From: Pseudomonadota bacterium
Lineage (GTDB): Bacteria > Pseudomonadota > Alphaproteobacteria > Rhizobiales > Rhizobiaceae
DNA: 47,297 nucleotides
Assembly (NCBI GenBank): GCA_023444445.1
Contig: JAEXMK010000230.1
Coordinates: 1 to 47,297, forward strand
Reading direction: 5' to 3'
Shown: in pieces, positions 22,265 to 30,392 of the stretch
How positions within the stretch are numbered: position 1 is the stretch's first letter
Layout: the number at the start of each line of letters is the position of its first letter
Program-made: the position numbers and the translations under genes
Notes under the pieces: model-generated
The model's input: the letters and a program-made list of their open reading frames with translations, nothing else
The model's database searches: none
Told to the model about the DNA's origin: nothing

Positions 22265-22296
22265 TTGACCCTAACAGCGCTGTCAGGGTCTATAGG
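22265..22296 (+). promoter_or_regulatory. MerR-type promoter with dyad in a 20-base spacer
   Basis: TTGACC (22265-22270) and TATAGG (22291-22296) are separated by 20 bases. The dyad GACCCTAACAGC / GCTGTCAGGGTC (22267-22290) spans the spacer with one mismatched pair. Over-long spacers with a central dyad are the hallmark of promoters activated by MerR proteins through DNA twisting. It reads toward the aminotransferase (start 22338). Confidence 0.72.
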
Positions 22297-22337
22297 ATTT
22301 GCTCGTCAATGCAAACACATCTGAGGAGCAAGAGACT

Positions 22338-23150
22338 ATGCAAGAACATCCTTCCTTCGTGACCATGCTGGATGGAAACGAGGCGACCGCAACGGATCTG
22401 TCGCCGCTGGCCTTTGCGGGCTTTGCCCATTTTACCGCAATGCAGGTGCGTGATGGCAAGGTGCGGGGACTGGACCTGCATCTCACACGCCTTCGCACCG
22501 CCTCGATGGCGATGTTTAGCCGCGCGCGGAGCGATGCCGACATCAGCCGTTTTCTGCGCATGGCGGTTGCGGCCGGGCCGCAGAACCTGTCTCTGACCGC
22601 CACGGTGTTTTCGCGGCATGGGGAGTTCACAGCGCAAGCGCCTGATGACGATCCGGCCATCTTGGTGCGGAGCTTTCCGGCATCGTCGGGTCCGGGCGGT
22701 CCTGTCGCGCTGGACATCGTTCACCACCAGAGGGCGCTTGCCAGCATCAAGCAGGTGGGTGAGCCGATGAAGACCTACGCGATGCGTCAGGCTGCACGCA
22801 ACGGTTTTGACGATGCCGTGTTTGTCGATCGACAGGGGCGTCTGGCCGAAGCCAGCATCTGGAATCTGGCATTCTGGGATGGGCAGACGGTTGTATGGCC
22901 GAAGGCCGATATCCTGCACGGCGTCACCATGCAGATCGTCGAGCGACAGCTTGCGAAACTCGGCATCCGCTCCCGAACGGAAGACATCAGCCTTGCAGAT
23001 GCCGAAAGCTTTGCCGGTGCCGCGCTGATGAATTCATGGACGCCCGGTGTCGCGATCCGCAGGATCGGCTCGTTTGAGATACCCCTGTCGGACACGTTCA
23101 AAGCCATGCTTCATGCCGCCTATCAGGCGGAGCCGGCAGTGCGGATTTGA
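22338..23150 (+). CDS. Class IV aminotransferase family protein
   Basis: A 270-residue PLP enzyme of fold type IV, the group of branched-chain aminotransferases, D-amino-acid transaminases and 4-amino-4-deoxychorismate lyase. The likely Schiff-base lysine is in GEPMKTYAMRQAA, and the following AVFVDRQGRLAEASIWNLAFW corresponds to the cofactor-phosphate region E-x-S-x-x-N. Short length suggests a D-amino-acid transaminase or ADC-lyase-like member. ATG 22338 has GAGGAG upstream. It is probably controlled by the divergent MerR protein through the dyad at 22267. Confidence 0.85.
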   Translation: MQEHPSFVTMLDGNEATATDLSPLAFAGFAHFTAMQVRDGKVRGLDLHLTRLRTASMAMFSRARSDADISRFLRMAVAAGPQNLSLTATVFSRHGEFTAQAPDDDPAILVRSFPASSGPGGPVALDIVHHQRALASIKQVGEPMKTYAMRQAARNGFDDAVFVDRQGRLAEASIWNLAFWDGQTVVWPKADILHGVTMQIVERQLAKLGIRSRTEDISLADAESFAGAALMNSWTPGVAIRRIGSFEIPLSDTFKAMLHAAYQAEPAVRI

Positions 23151-23307
23151 ACGGGCAAAGGCTGCGAAGCGGGAAGGCAGATGCGGTAGGGTCGCGCCTC
23201 ATGCCTGCCTTGCCGCGACACCCGCACAGGCCACTCTGAAATTCCATGAAGGGTTTGCAGGCTTGCGGTGTAAGCTTGGCGATCGTTGCAGACTGTGGAG
23301 GTGGTCC

Positions 23308-23646
23308 ATGCCGCGTTTTCTAGCCGTTTACACCATGATGCCCGAAGACCTCGCGGCCTTTCGGCGGATGCCGAAATCCGAGCAGGATGCTGTCGATGCC
23401 GTCGGCGTCAAGGCATGGGCGGCGTGGGAGGAGAAAAACGCCGCGTCCATTCTGGATCGCGGCGGCATGGTGGGGAAGACGACGCGCGTTAGCAGAGATG
23501 GCATACAGGCTGCGGTCAATCCGTTCTGCGGTTATCTGGTGGTTGAGGCTGAGAGCGCCGACGCCGCCGCACGGCTTTTTCAGGACCACCCGCACATCAC
23601 CGTCTTTCCCGGCGACGGTGTGGATATCATGCCCTTTGTCACCTGA
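23308..23646 (+). CDS. YCII-related domain protein
   Basis: A 112-residue protein with a ferredoxin-like YCII-related fold: MPRFLAVYTMMPEDLAAF at the start, then GYLVVEAESADAAARLFQDHPH and an end at MPFVT. Such proteins are often linked to DGPF/PhnB-like proteins or ECF sigma factors, but the function is unknown. ATG 23308 has GGAGG six bases upstream. It is the last plus-strand gene before the convergent citrate synthase-like gene. Confidence 0.82.
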   Translation: MPRFLAVYTMMPEDLAAFRRMPKSEQDAVDAVGVKAWAAWEEKNAASILDRGGMVGKTTRVSRDGIQAAVNPFCGYLVVEAESADAAARLFQDHPHITVFPGDGVDIMPFVT

Positions 23647-23667
23647 TGTCTTCGATGAGTGACCTGG

Positions 23668-24798
23668 CTACACGCTCGCGCGATAACGTGCGCGCGGGCG
23701 GATGATTTCGCCGGTTTGCTGTTGTTCGATGGCGTGGGCGATCCAGCCGATCAGTCTTCCGGTTGCGAAGATCGTGAAGGCGGCATCGTCGGGTAGTTTG
23801 TGCACCAGGCTCAAGGCGGCGAGGGCAGCGTCTATGTTGGGTGGAATGCCGAGTTCACTGGAGAGCGCCCGGACTGCGGCGACCGGGGATGCTGTCGCGC
23901 CGAGGCGGGCGAGGATGAGGCGTGCCCTTGGATCACCTTCCGGGTAGAGCGGATGGCCGAAGCCGTAACCATAGGGTGACTGGTCGGCGTGGTCCATGAG
24001 GAAGGCCTGCATTTTGCCGCTCACCGTGGCTTGCAGCGCCACCCGCGCCAGCGTGGCGACACCGCCATGGCGCGGGCCGCTGAGTGTGGCGAGACCGGAG
24101 AGCAGGGCGGCCGGAAGGCTTGCGCCCGTTGATGCGGCGATACGCACGGCGAAGGTGGACGGGTTCAATTCGTGGTCGCTCAGCAGCACCAGGGCGCGGC
24201 GCACATCGTCACAGCCGGATGCATCCAGACCCCAGCTCTGCCCGAGGCGCAGGTGGATCGGTCCCGATGCTGATTTACCGAGGAGGGCATTGGCGACAAG
24301 GGACATCAGCCTGCCGCCCTGTTTCCCAGCCGCATCCGGCTTCAGTTCCGGTGCTGTCGGTACCTCCCGGCTGAGAACCTCCAACGCGCGGCCGAGCGGA
24401 CTGGGCAGGGATGATGCCACCTCGCTCTCCGGCGCATCGACCGCACTGACGGCCCACAGATGTGCCGCCATATCCTCAAGCGTGAAATGCTCCGCGCAGT
24501 GTTCGATCGACAGGCCGCGCAGCCAGAGCATGCCGTCGCGCACCTCCGAAATGGCGGTGGAAAGCACGGGCTCGCCCCACCTGATCGCCTGTTCGGCAAT
24601 CTCCGCACGGGCGCGGGGACGTCGGTTCTGTTGCAGCAAGGCATCCACATCCGGGCGTGCATAAAGGCTGCGGCGTGCATCCTCGGCATCCGCCTCAGCC
24701 CGTACCTGACCACGGCTGACATAGGCATAAAGCGTCTGCGGTTTGACGCCGAGCATCGCACAGGCCGTCTGGGCGTCGATCCAGTCAAGAGAAATCAT
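23668..24798 (-). CDS. Citrate synthase-like enzyme with N-terminal HTH domain
   Basis: A 376-residue protein of two parts. Residues about 5-50 form a MerR/excisionase-type HTH (TACAMLGVKPQTLYAYVSRGQV). Residues about 90-370 are a citrate synthase fold with H in LSDHELNPS, H in GPRHGGV and the GFGHPLYPEGDPRA loop, equivalent to citrate synthase H274, H320 and the R329 region. Substrates may be an acyl-CoA and oxaloacetate or another keto acid. ATG 24798 is preferred; a TTG at 24816 is possible. It is divergent from a CaiB/BaiF CoA-transferase gene, which could supply or recycle the acyl-CoA. The HTH may bind the repeats in the shared gap. Confidence 0.85.
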   Translation of the reverse strand: MISLDWIDAQTACAMLGVKPQTLYAYVSRGQVRAEADAEDARRSLYARPDVDALLQQNRRPRARAEIAEQAIRWGEPVLSTAISEVRDGMLWLRGLSIEHCAEHFTLEDMAAHLWAVSAVDAPESEVASSLPSPLGRALEVLSREVPTAPELKPDAAGKQGGRLMSLVANALLGKSASGPIHLRLGQSWGLDASGCDDVRRALVLLSDHELNPSTFAVRIAASTGASLPAALLSGLATLSGPRHGGVATLARVALQATVSGKMQAFLMDHADQSPYGYGFGHPLYPEGDPRARLILARLGATASPVAAVRALSSELGIPPNIDAALAALSLVHKLPDDAAFTIFATGRLIGWIAHAIEQQQTGEIIRPRARYRASV

Positions 24799-24816
24799 AT
24801 TGATTATATTGATCAA
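24797..24816. promoter_or_regulatory. Repeats between the HTH-citrate synthase and CoA-transferase genes
   Basis: ATATTGAT occurs at 24797-24804 and again at 24806-24813, nine bases apart, and the second copy runs into the perfect palindrome TTGATCAA (24809-24816). The elements sit directly at the start codon of the citrate synthase-like gene, in an AT-rich patch of otherwise GC-rich DNA. An autoregulatory site for the fused HTH is a reasonable guess. Confidence 0.4.
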
Positions 24817-24877
24817 GATTTACAGCCGGTCAACTCGGCGGTCTCATGCGCCAATCATGCATTGAAGGCAGGCAGCG

Positions 24878-26215
24878 ATGGAGGCGAAGGTGACGCAGGA
24901 TTTCGACAGGGAGATCAACGAGGCGCTGGGGCACGAATTTGCCCCTGCAACAGAGGTGTCACGCCATGGTGACGGCGAGTTACCGTCGTGTTTCCGGGTG
25001 TCCGATCTGGCGGAGGCCTCGGTGCGCGCCGCCGCAGGCGAGCTTGCGGGACTGACAGGTGCGCGGGCGGTTTCGGTTGACCGCCGGTTGTCGCTGATGT
25101 GGTTCAGCATGAGCCTTCGCCCTGCCGGCTGGAGCCTGCCGTCCATATGGGACCCGATTGCCGGTGATTACCGCGCCGCCGATGGCTGGATCAGGCTGCA
25201 CACCAACGCGCCGCACCACCGCCACGCCGCGCTGCAGGTGCTGGACTGCGCCGGTGACAGGGAGAGCGTTTCAGGGGCGGTTGCGGCCCGGAACAAGGAC
25301 GAGCTGGAAGCGGCGATCGTGGCGGCGGGCGGTGCGGCGGCCGCCATGCGCACCCTGGAGGAATGGAGGACGCATCCGCAAGGGCAGGCAGTGGCGGCAG
25401 AACCGCTGATCCGGTGGCGAGAGATCGGGCAGGGACGCAGGATCACCGGTCTTGGTGGCCTGCGGGTGCTGGACCTGACCCGCGTTCTGGCCGGGCCGGT
25501 GGCAACGCGGTTTCTGGCGGGTTTCGGGGCTGATGTGCTGCGCATCGATCCACCCGACTGGAACGAACCGGCCGTGGAACCGGAGGTGACGGTGGGCAAA
25601 CGCCGCGCCGGGCTTGATCTGCACCGTGCCGATGACCGTCGCACTTTTGAAGCCCTGCTCTCAGAGGCCGATGTGCTGGTGCATGGCTACCGCCCCGGTG
25701 CGCTGGAAAAGCTCGGTTATGGCGATGACGAGCGCCAGCGCCTGTCGCCCGGTCTGATCGATGTCTGCCTTGATGCCTATGGCTGGAGCGGGCCCTGGGC
25801 GGGCAGGCGTGGTTTCGACAGTCTGGTGCAGATGAGCTGCGGCATTGCCGATGAAGGCATGACGCGATCCGGTGGCGCGCAGCCGGTGCCGCTTCCGGTG
25901 CAGGCGCTTGACCATGCGACGGGCTATCTGATCGCCGCAGCCGTGCTGCGCGCCTTGCGCCATGCGCAGGCAACCGGAACGAGGTTTTCCGCCCGCCTGT
26001 CACTTGCCAGAACGGCGGCCTTGCTGACGGGCGCCGGTGCCCGGCCATTTCAGGGATCGAAACTCGAGGACAGGGATGCCGATCTGGCTCCTGCCCTGGA
26101 ACAAACATCCTGGGGACCGGCGAGGCGGCTGACCTTCCCGGTTCGCGTCGATGGCAAGGGACCGGAATGGGCGCTGCCGGCGGGCCTGCTGCGCATCGAT
26201 GCGGCGCGCTGGTGA
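24878..26215 (+). CDS. CaiB/BaiF (family III) CoA-transferase family protein
   Basis: A 445-residue protein. The second half has the family III CoA-transferase pattern: LRVLDLTRVLAGPVATRFLAGFGADVLRID, VGKRRAGLDL, DVLVHGYRPGALEKLG, and RRGFDSLVQMSCG with the likely catalytic aspartate. The first 180 residues look like a degenerate second copy, as in proteins made of two fused CaiB halves (SLPSIWDPIAGDYRAADGWI fits the substrate-binding lobe). It moves CoA between carboxylic acids; the acids are unknown. It is divergent from the citrate synthase-like gene, and the pair may form one acyl-CoA pathway. Confidence 0.85.
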   Translation: MEAKVTQDFDREINEALGHEFAPATEVSRHGDGELPSCFRVSDLAEASVRAAAGELAGLTGARAVSVDRRLSLMWFSMSLRPAGWSLPSIWDPIAGDYRAADGWIRLHTNAPHHRHAALQVLDCAGDRESVSGAVAARNKDELEAAIVAAGGAAAAMRTLEEWRTHPQGQAVAAEPLIRWREIGQGRRITGLGGLRVLDLTRVLAGPVATRFLAGFGADVLRIDPPDWNEPAVEPEVTVGKRRAGLDLHRADDRRTFEALLSEADVLVHGYRPGALEKLGYGDDERQRLSPGLIDVCLDAYGWSGPWAGRRGFDSLVQMSCGIADEGMTRSGGAQPVPLPVQALDHATGYLIAAAVLRALRHAQATGTRFSARLSLARTAALLTGAGARPFQGSKLEDRDADLAPALEQTSWGPARRLTFPVRVDGKGPEWALPAGLLRIDAARW

Positions 26216-26585
26216 ACACGCGGCGTCCTTCCTCCATCGACATGGCGAGAGCAGATCGCTTTCATCCTCTGGCTTTCCCGGCCGCATTTCGTCAGCACAG
26301 CCGAAGATCGCCCCGGCGCAGGGCAATGGAGGGACACGAGCGCCTTGCGCGTGCCAGCGGCCGCAAGTGGTGTGCATCAGCGTGCTTGCAAACAACACCG
26401 CCGACCGCGCCATTCATGAGCATCCCGGTTAAAGGGACGACCTGATAACGATGGCAAGAGCGCCTGACTGAGAAACTGCCCGGCAGGGCAGGGTGCCCCA
26501 TGCCTATTCCGGCTGAAGAGACAAAAAACCCCGCGGAACCGATGGCGCCGCGGGGTTTTGTTATTGCTGTTCGGACAGTCGCGTT
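26216..26585. other. 370-base intergenic stretch between convergent genes
   Basis: No coding region is supported here. The only recognisable element is the bidirectional terminator at 26525-26559. The rest is GC-rich, with short frames that lack ribosome sites and family features. Confidence 0.6.
26525..26559. terminator. Bidirectional intrinsic terminator (repeat family copy 3)
   Basis: AAAACCCCGCGG (26525-26536) pairs perfectly with CCGCGGGGTTTT (26548-26559), with CCGATGGC in the loop. It sits between convergent genes (CoA-transferase on plus, small hypothetical on minus) and has A and T tracts suited to both. Confidence 0.85.
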
Positions 26586-26846
26586 TCAGCGCAGCTTCAT
26601 GTGAATGGGCGCGCGGCCGGAGCGGCCGGAAATGTGAAGATGGATCTTCGCTTCCGGCTGGTTGCTGCGCCATGCACGTGCGCCGTGGGAAAGCAGCAGG
26701 TTGACCAGATCACGCGTCTTATGCCGGGAACGGTTGAGGCCGATATCGGCAATGCGCATTGCGGCCTCATGAATGGGGTGCAGAACGGACAGGCTGCCCT
26801 GACCGTTGCCTGCTGCAATGTCCGAAAAATTCTCGTTGATTGCCAT
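26586..26846 (-). CDS. Small conserved-looking hypothetical protein
   Basis: An 86-residue soluble protein starting MAINENFSDIAAGNGQG, with a helical middle (HPIHEAAMRIADIGLNRSRHKTRDLVNLLLSHGA) and a basic C-terminus (KIHLHISGRSGRAPIHMKLR, split by a strand-like region). ATG 26846 has GAGG upstream; the longer frame to 26912 adds nothing family-like. I recall no named family. It is adjacent to, and in the same direction as, the D,D-carboxypeptidase, but upstream spacing (85 bases) leaves operon membership open. Confidence 0.6.
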   Translation of the reverse strand: MAINENFSDIAAGNGQGSLSVLHPIHEAAMRIADIGLNRSRHKTRDLVNLLLSHGARAWRSNQPEAKIHLHISGRSGRAPIHMKLR

Positions 26847-26931
26847 CTTTGAACGCCTCGTTACACAATACAAATTCGAGGGGATTTGAGCGGCGCCAAA
26901 ACCTTGAGGCACCGCCCGTTCAGGGTGACGA

Positions 26932-28461
26932 CTACTGTGCCGAGGCCCAGCAGCTTACGCCTTTCTTCTTCAACGCATTACACGCATTGACCGCAGCGTT
27001 CTGACCATCGAAGCCACCGAAGCGGGCGCGGTAGAACTGGGAGCCGTCCTTGTTGAAGGCGACGGTGAAGGGCTTGGCAGAGCGCAGTGCCGCGCCGCCT
27101 TTTTCCTGCGCCGACTGCAACAGGTTGCGGGCCGAGGTTTCGTCTGGCGAAGCGCCGATCTGGATGACCCAGCCGCTGGCCGGTGCTTCCATCTTCGGGG
27201 CAATGGCCGGCTTGGCTGCAGAGGCTGCAACGGACGCGGTGACGATGTTGTCGACCTTGGTGGAGTTGGTGATCAGGCTGCGATCCGGCGCAATCGGGGC
27301 GACAGGAACAGGTGCCTGGGTCTTTGCCTTCTGGCGGGTCGTTGCCATTTCCATGGCGTTGACAGCCGCGTTGGAAGACGAACCGGCAAAGGCGCTGACA
27401 GGTGCTTCATCGCCGTAACGGGCCTGCGGAACCGGGCCGGAGTGCGGCAGACCGCCAGCGGAGGCTGCGGCAACCGGTGCGGAAGGCACAGCGGCAGCAA
27501 TGGCCACTGGTGCGGCTGGGGCAATCGGCTCCTCAATCGGCGCGGAACGCGTCTGGGCAATCAGGTTGGAGTTACCGCCACGCGAAGCCTGCGGCAGATA
27601 GGTGGCAACCAGCTTGCGCATGGTGGCATCACGGGCTGCGCTGGAACGGCCACCGAGAACAACGGCGACGATGGAGCGGCCATCAAGCTGTGCCGAGGTT
27701 GCAAGGTTGGAGCCTGCAGCGCGGGTGTAACCGGTCTTGATACCATCAACGCCCTTGACCGTGCCAACCAGACGATTGTGGTTGCCGATGACCTGCTTAC
27801 CGAAGGTAAAGGTGCGGGTGTTGAAGTAACCGTAATATTGCGGGTAGTGCTGACGAAGGGCGATGCCGAGACGGGCCTGATCGCGTGCCGTGGTCATCTG
27901 CGCGGTGTTCGGCAGGCCATTGGCATTGCGGTAGGTCGTGCGGGTCATGCCGAGAGCACGTGCCTTGGCCGTCATCATGCGGGCGAAACGATCTTCAGAT
28001 CCGCCGAGATATTCACCAAGCGCCGTTGCCATATCGTTTGCAGAGCGGGTGACCAGCGCCAGAATGGCCTGTTCAACCGTGATGCTGCCACCGGCGCGAA
28101 CGCCGAGCTTGGAAGGCGGCTCCTTTGCGGCATTGGCCGAAACCGGAACCTTGGAGTCGAGAGAGATACGACCGGAGCTCAACGCTTCAAACGTAAGATA
28201 AAGCGTCATCATCTTGGTCAGCGAGGCCGGATAGCGCAGACCGTCCGGGTCTTCGCCATACAGAACCTTGCCCGTTTTCGCATCGATGACGATGCCGGCA
28301 TACTTCGGTTCTGCCTGTGCGGTCTGAACGGATGTTGCGGCCATGAACGCCGCAGCAAGGGTCAACGCAACGAACCTGACGAAAGACTTCACACCCGCTT
28401 TGCGCACATGTGCTCCAGATAGAATTTTCAACACCGCTGAACTCTTCAATCGCATATTCAT
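26932..28461 (-). CDS. D-alanyl-D-alanine carboxypeptidase with C-terminal SPOR domain
   Basis: A low-molecular-weight penicillin-binding protein (DacA/DacF type, S11 peptidase) that trims the terminal D-Ala from peptidoglycan pentapeptides in the periplasm. It has 509 residues. The signal peptide covers about residues 1-50, ending at AQA. The three catalytic motifs are SLTK (80-83), SAN (140-142) and KTG (242-244). A long Ala/Pro-rich linker (about 285-425) leads to a SPOR domain at the end (WVIQIGASPDETSARNLL onward), which in other proteins targets denuded septal glycan. ATG 28461 is preferred over 28455; the longer frame to 28632 is not protein-like. Confidence 0.93.
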   Translation of the reverse strand: MNMRLKSSAVLKILSGAHVRKAGVKSFVRFVALTLAAAFMAATSVQTAQAEPKYAGIVIDAKTGKVLYGEDPDGLRYPASLTKMMTLYLTFEALSSGRISLDSKVPVSANAAKEPPSKLGVRAGGSITVEQAILALVTRSANDMATALGEYLGGSEDRFARMMTAKARALGMTRTTYRNANGLPNTAQMTTARDQARLGIALRQHYPQYYGYFNTRTFTFGKQVIGNHNRLVGTVKGVDGIKTGYTRAAGSNLATSAQLDGRSIVAVVLGGRSSAARDATMRKLVATYLPQASRGGNSNLIAQTRSAPIEEPIAPAAPVAIAAAVPSAPVAAASAGGLPHSGPVPQARYGDEAPVSAFAGSSSNAAVNAMEMATTRQKAKTQAPVPVAPIAPDRSLITNSTKVDNIVTASVAASAAKPAIAPKMEAPASGWVIQIGASPDETSARNLLQSAQEKGGAALRSAKPFTVAFNKDGSQFYRARFGGFDGQNAAVNACNALKKKGVSCWASAQ

Positions 28462-28603
28462 AATCCGCTCGGACACGCCCCGCCCGAACTCTATGGGTCG
28501 GAACTTTATCGAGATGGCGTTACCAAGTGGTTTATGAAGGGTATCCGGATTCCATAAAATGCGACTTTTCGAGCGCATTGCGGGATGGGGCTTCCCGCAG
28601 TAT

Positions 28604-29314
28604 TCAGCCTTTATTGAGGCGGGCCTCGACATAAGTTTTCAGTGCCTGGTCGAGTTTTTGCCATTGCGGCAAGAGGCGTGCGGAAAAGCGGTAGAAGATC
28701 GTCAGGTCCTGACCGGCGCGAATATCCCGCTGGCAATCGTTTCCTGTTGATTCCTCGGGCTTTTGCGGCAAAAGGCAGCGCACCACGAAGTCGGTTTCGC
28801 CGTCACGCTTGCCAGTCAGAATGACTTCCTTGCCGTAACCGGAATCGGCTTTCAGGCGGTGCAGCATCAGGCCGTAACGCAGGGGCAGGGGCTCTCCTTC
28901 CGCCAGCCGCGCGTAGATTGGCAGGAAGCGGCCGGACATATCCTCCGACATGGTGCTGCGCGATATCTGTATGAAGATAAGGTCGGCCGTGCTGTTGGGA
29001 TTATCGAAAACCTTGCGATTCGCTTCGCCATATCCGCCGAGCTCCGGCCAGGTCAGATAAAGATCGACCCGGTCCGATTCGCCATCCTGGCGCTGCGCGG
29101 GCACGCGGATGGTGTTTTTGGCAAGCTGCAGCCTGTCATTGCCAATGGTAACGGTGACGGGATCGGTCGAGGTCGTGTGCCCGGCATTGAGGATCTGCTC
29201 GCCATACCAGCCCGCCGCAAACCACAGCGCCGCCAGAAGAACAAGGAACAGGGCTGCAAAAGCGGAGAGTACGAGGCGGAAACGGGAAGAAAAGAAGGGC
29301 GTTTCGTTCTGCAT
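28604..29314 (-). CDS. Membrane-anchored periplasmic hypothetical protein
   Basis: A 236-residue protein with a short cytoplasmic start, one membrane helix at about residues 13-36 (LVLSAFAALFLVLLAALWF) and a hydrophilic periplasmic body. Two cysteines (VVRCLLPQ and GNDCQRD) are close enough for a disulfide. I recognise no domain. ATG 29314 begins just before the membrane anchor; the open frame continues to 30166 but that part is antisense to two real genes. It lies upstream of the D,D-carboxypeptidase in the same direction with a 142-base gap. Confidence 0.72.
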   Translation of the reverse strand: MQNETPFFSSRFRLVLSAFAALFLVLLAALWFAAGWYGEQILNAGHTTSTDPVTVTIGNDRLQLAKNTIRVPAQRQDGESDRVDLYLTWPELGGYGEANRKVFDNPNSTADLIFIQISRSTMSEDMSGRFLPIYARLAEGEPLPLRYGLMLHRLKADSGYGKEVILTGKRDGETDFVVRCLLPQKPEESTGNDCQRDIRAGQDLTIFYRFSARLLPQWQKLDQALKTYVEARLNKG

Positions 29315-29502
29315 GGGCCCCTCAAGACGTCCACGGCGATAAAACTGTCCGGAAAGATCGACGCGATCGCAGCCGGCATGCGCGCCTGCTGGCCGCAGAG
29401 GACAGGGGATTCGGCCACTCTTTACTCTTAACGTCCGGCCCGAACCATTGAAATGCCCATTCGTCGCTGCTACCTGACCTTTGACAGTAAAAAGGACGGC
29501 AA

Positions 29503-29769
29503 ATGGCAGCGCGCGACAGATATTCCCGGAAACTCGAATGTTCGAAGTGCGGCCACCAGGGTTTTGCCGAAGCCTCTGAACTGGATGACAAGCGTTTGCC
29601 GGATGTGGACTTCCGCATTGACGAGATGCCGAGGGGGTTTCGCGCCGAGCGTCCTTCCGGCAATCCTTCGGAATACATGATACGCTGCGCGCAATGCGGC
29701 AATATATTCCGCTTTCTGCAAAAGACCGCCTATGCACCGGGCGGTGAACCGCGTGCGAGAGCGCGCTGA
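29503..29769 (+). CDS. Small zinc-ribbon protein
   Basis: An 88-residue protein with two CxxC knuckles, CSKCGH near the N-terminus (13-16) and CAQCGN near residue 62, a typical zinc ribbon. The end is basic (GEPRARAR). No enzyme domain is attached; a nucleic-acid or protein-binding role is likely but unspecified. The start ATG 29503 has AAGGACGG upstream. It is followed 28 bases later by a small membrane protein gene, probably co-transcribed. Confidence 0.75.
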   Translation: MAARDRYSRKLECSKCGHQGFAEASELDDKRLPDVDFRIDEMPRGFRAERPSGNPSEYMIRCAQCGNIFRFLQKTAYAPGGEPRARAR

Positions 29770-29797
29770 CACGCACTGAACGAAGGGCAGGAGAAAG

Positions 29798-30019
29798 ATG
29801 GCTGTCGAACAAGGCCCACCACCCCCGCCACGACCACCCCGCAAGAAAGCCATGTGGCCGTGGATCGTGCTGCTGGTTCTGACGCTGTGCGCGATCTATT
29901 CCTATAACCGGGCCACGGAAATCATCGCCGAGCTTTCCGATACGCTGCCGCCCGCCATCATCGATCTCTTCGAAGACCTGCTGCGTTACGACGGGCACCG
30001 TCCGGGCATTGACGTCTGA
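29798..30019 (+). CDS. Small single-span membrane protein
   Basis: A 73-residue protein with a proline-rich, basic cytoplasmic start (PPPPPRPPRKKA), one membrane helix at about residues 19-36 (WPWIVLLVLTLCAIYSY) and an acidic amphipathic tail. ATG 29798 has GGCAGGAGA upstream. No family is recognised. It probably shares a transcript with the zinc-ribbon gene. Confidence 0.7.
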   Translation: MAVEQGPPPPPRPPRKKAMWPWIVLLVLTLCAIYSYNRATEIIAELSDTLPPAIIDLFEDLLRYDGHRPGIDV

Positions 30020-30055
30020 GGCATCTGGCGGGCTTGAAACACGCAAGCCCGAAAT

Positions 30056-30080
30056 AAAAAAGCCCCGCGATAAGCGGGGC
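30056..30080 (-). terminator. Intrinsic terminator of the candidate small RNA
   Basis: Seven-base GC stem GCCCCGC/GCGGGGC with loop GATAA. On the plus strand it is preceded by A6, so on the minus strand it ends in U6. It could not serve the plus-strand gene that ends at 30019. Confidence 0.85.
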
Positions 30081-30171
30081 AAGGTTGATCGCTCGGGGAA
30101 AGTTGGGCAATGCCCGGGAGCGATGAATAATGAATAGCTCATTATGTCGTGGATGAGATAGGTCACATCCG
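30056..30171 (-). ncRNA. Candidate structured small RNA
   Basis: The minus strand of this otherwise geneless stretch (30020-30392) would fold into four consecutive hairpins: GGATG/CATCC (30151-30170), perfect ATAATGA/TCATTAT (30127-30145), perfect ATCGCTC/GAGCGAT (30088-30124) enclosing a small GGGC/GCCC hairpin and a single-stranded CUUUCCCC, and an intrinsic terminator GCCCCGC/GCGGGGC (30062-30080) ending in U6. The terminator has a T tract only on the minus strand, yet no minus-strand gene lies upstream of it. A weak promoter (CTGACA, 17-base spacer, TACCGA) would start the RNA near 30171, exactly at the first hairpin. The length is about 116 nt. Confidence 0.6.
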
Positions 30172-30392
30172 TCCCAATCGGTACGCTTTGCTAAAAAACA
30201 TGTCAGTACCCCCGACCCATCGGGCAGGGTAGGTTTGCGCGCCCGGCTATTTGCCGCTGAAAAGGGCGTTTTGCGGCGCCGCGCTGCGCAATTTCGTGCC
30301 ACTATGATACAAAACTGTCTCACGCCCTGATATATTAACTATCGCTTAATCAATGACTTGCGGAAGCAAGGCAGTAATGGCAATCTGCCGTC

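Noticed and set aside
29315..30166. N-terminal extension of the membrane-anchored protein at 28604-29314
   Set aside because: The extension is antisense to the zinc-ribbon and small membrane protein genes, which have proper ribosome sites. The membrane anchor starts right after the internal ATG.
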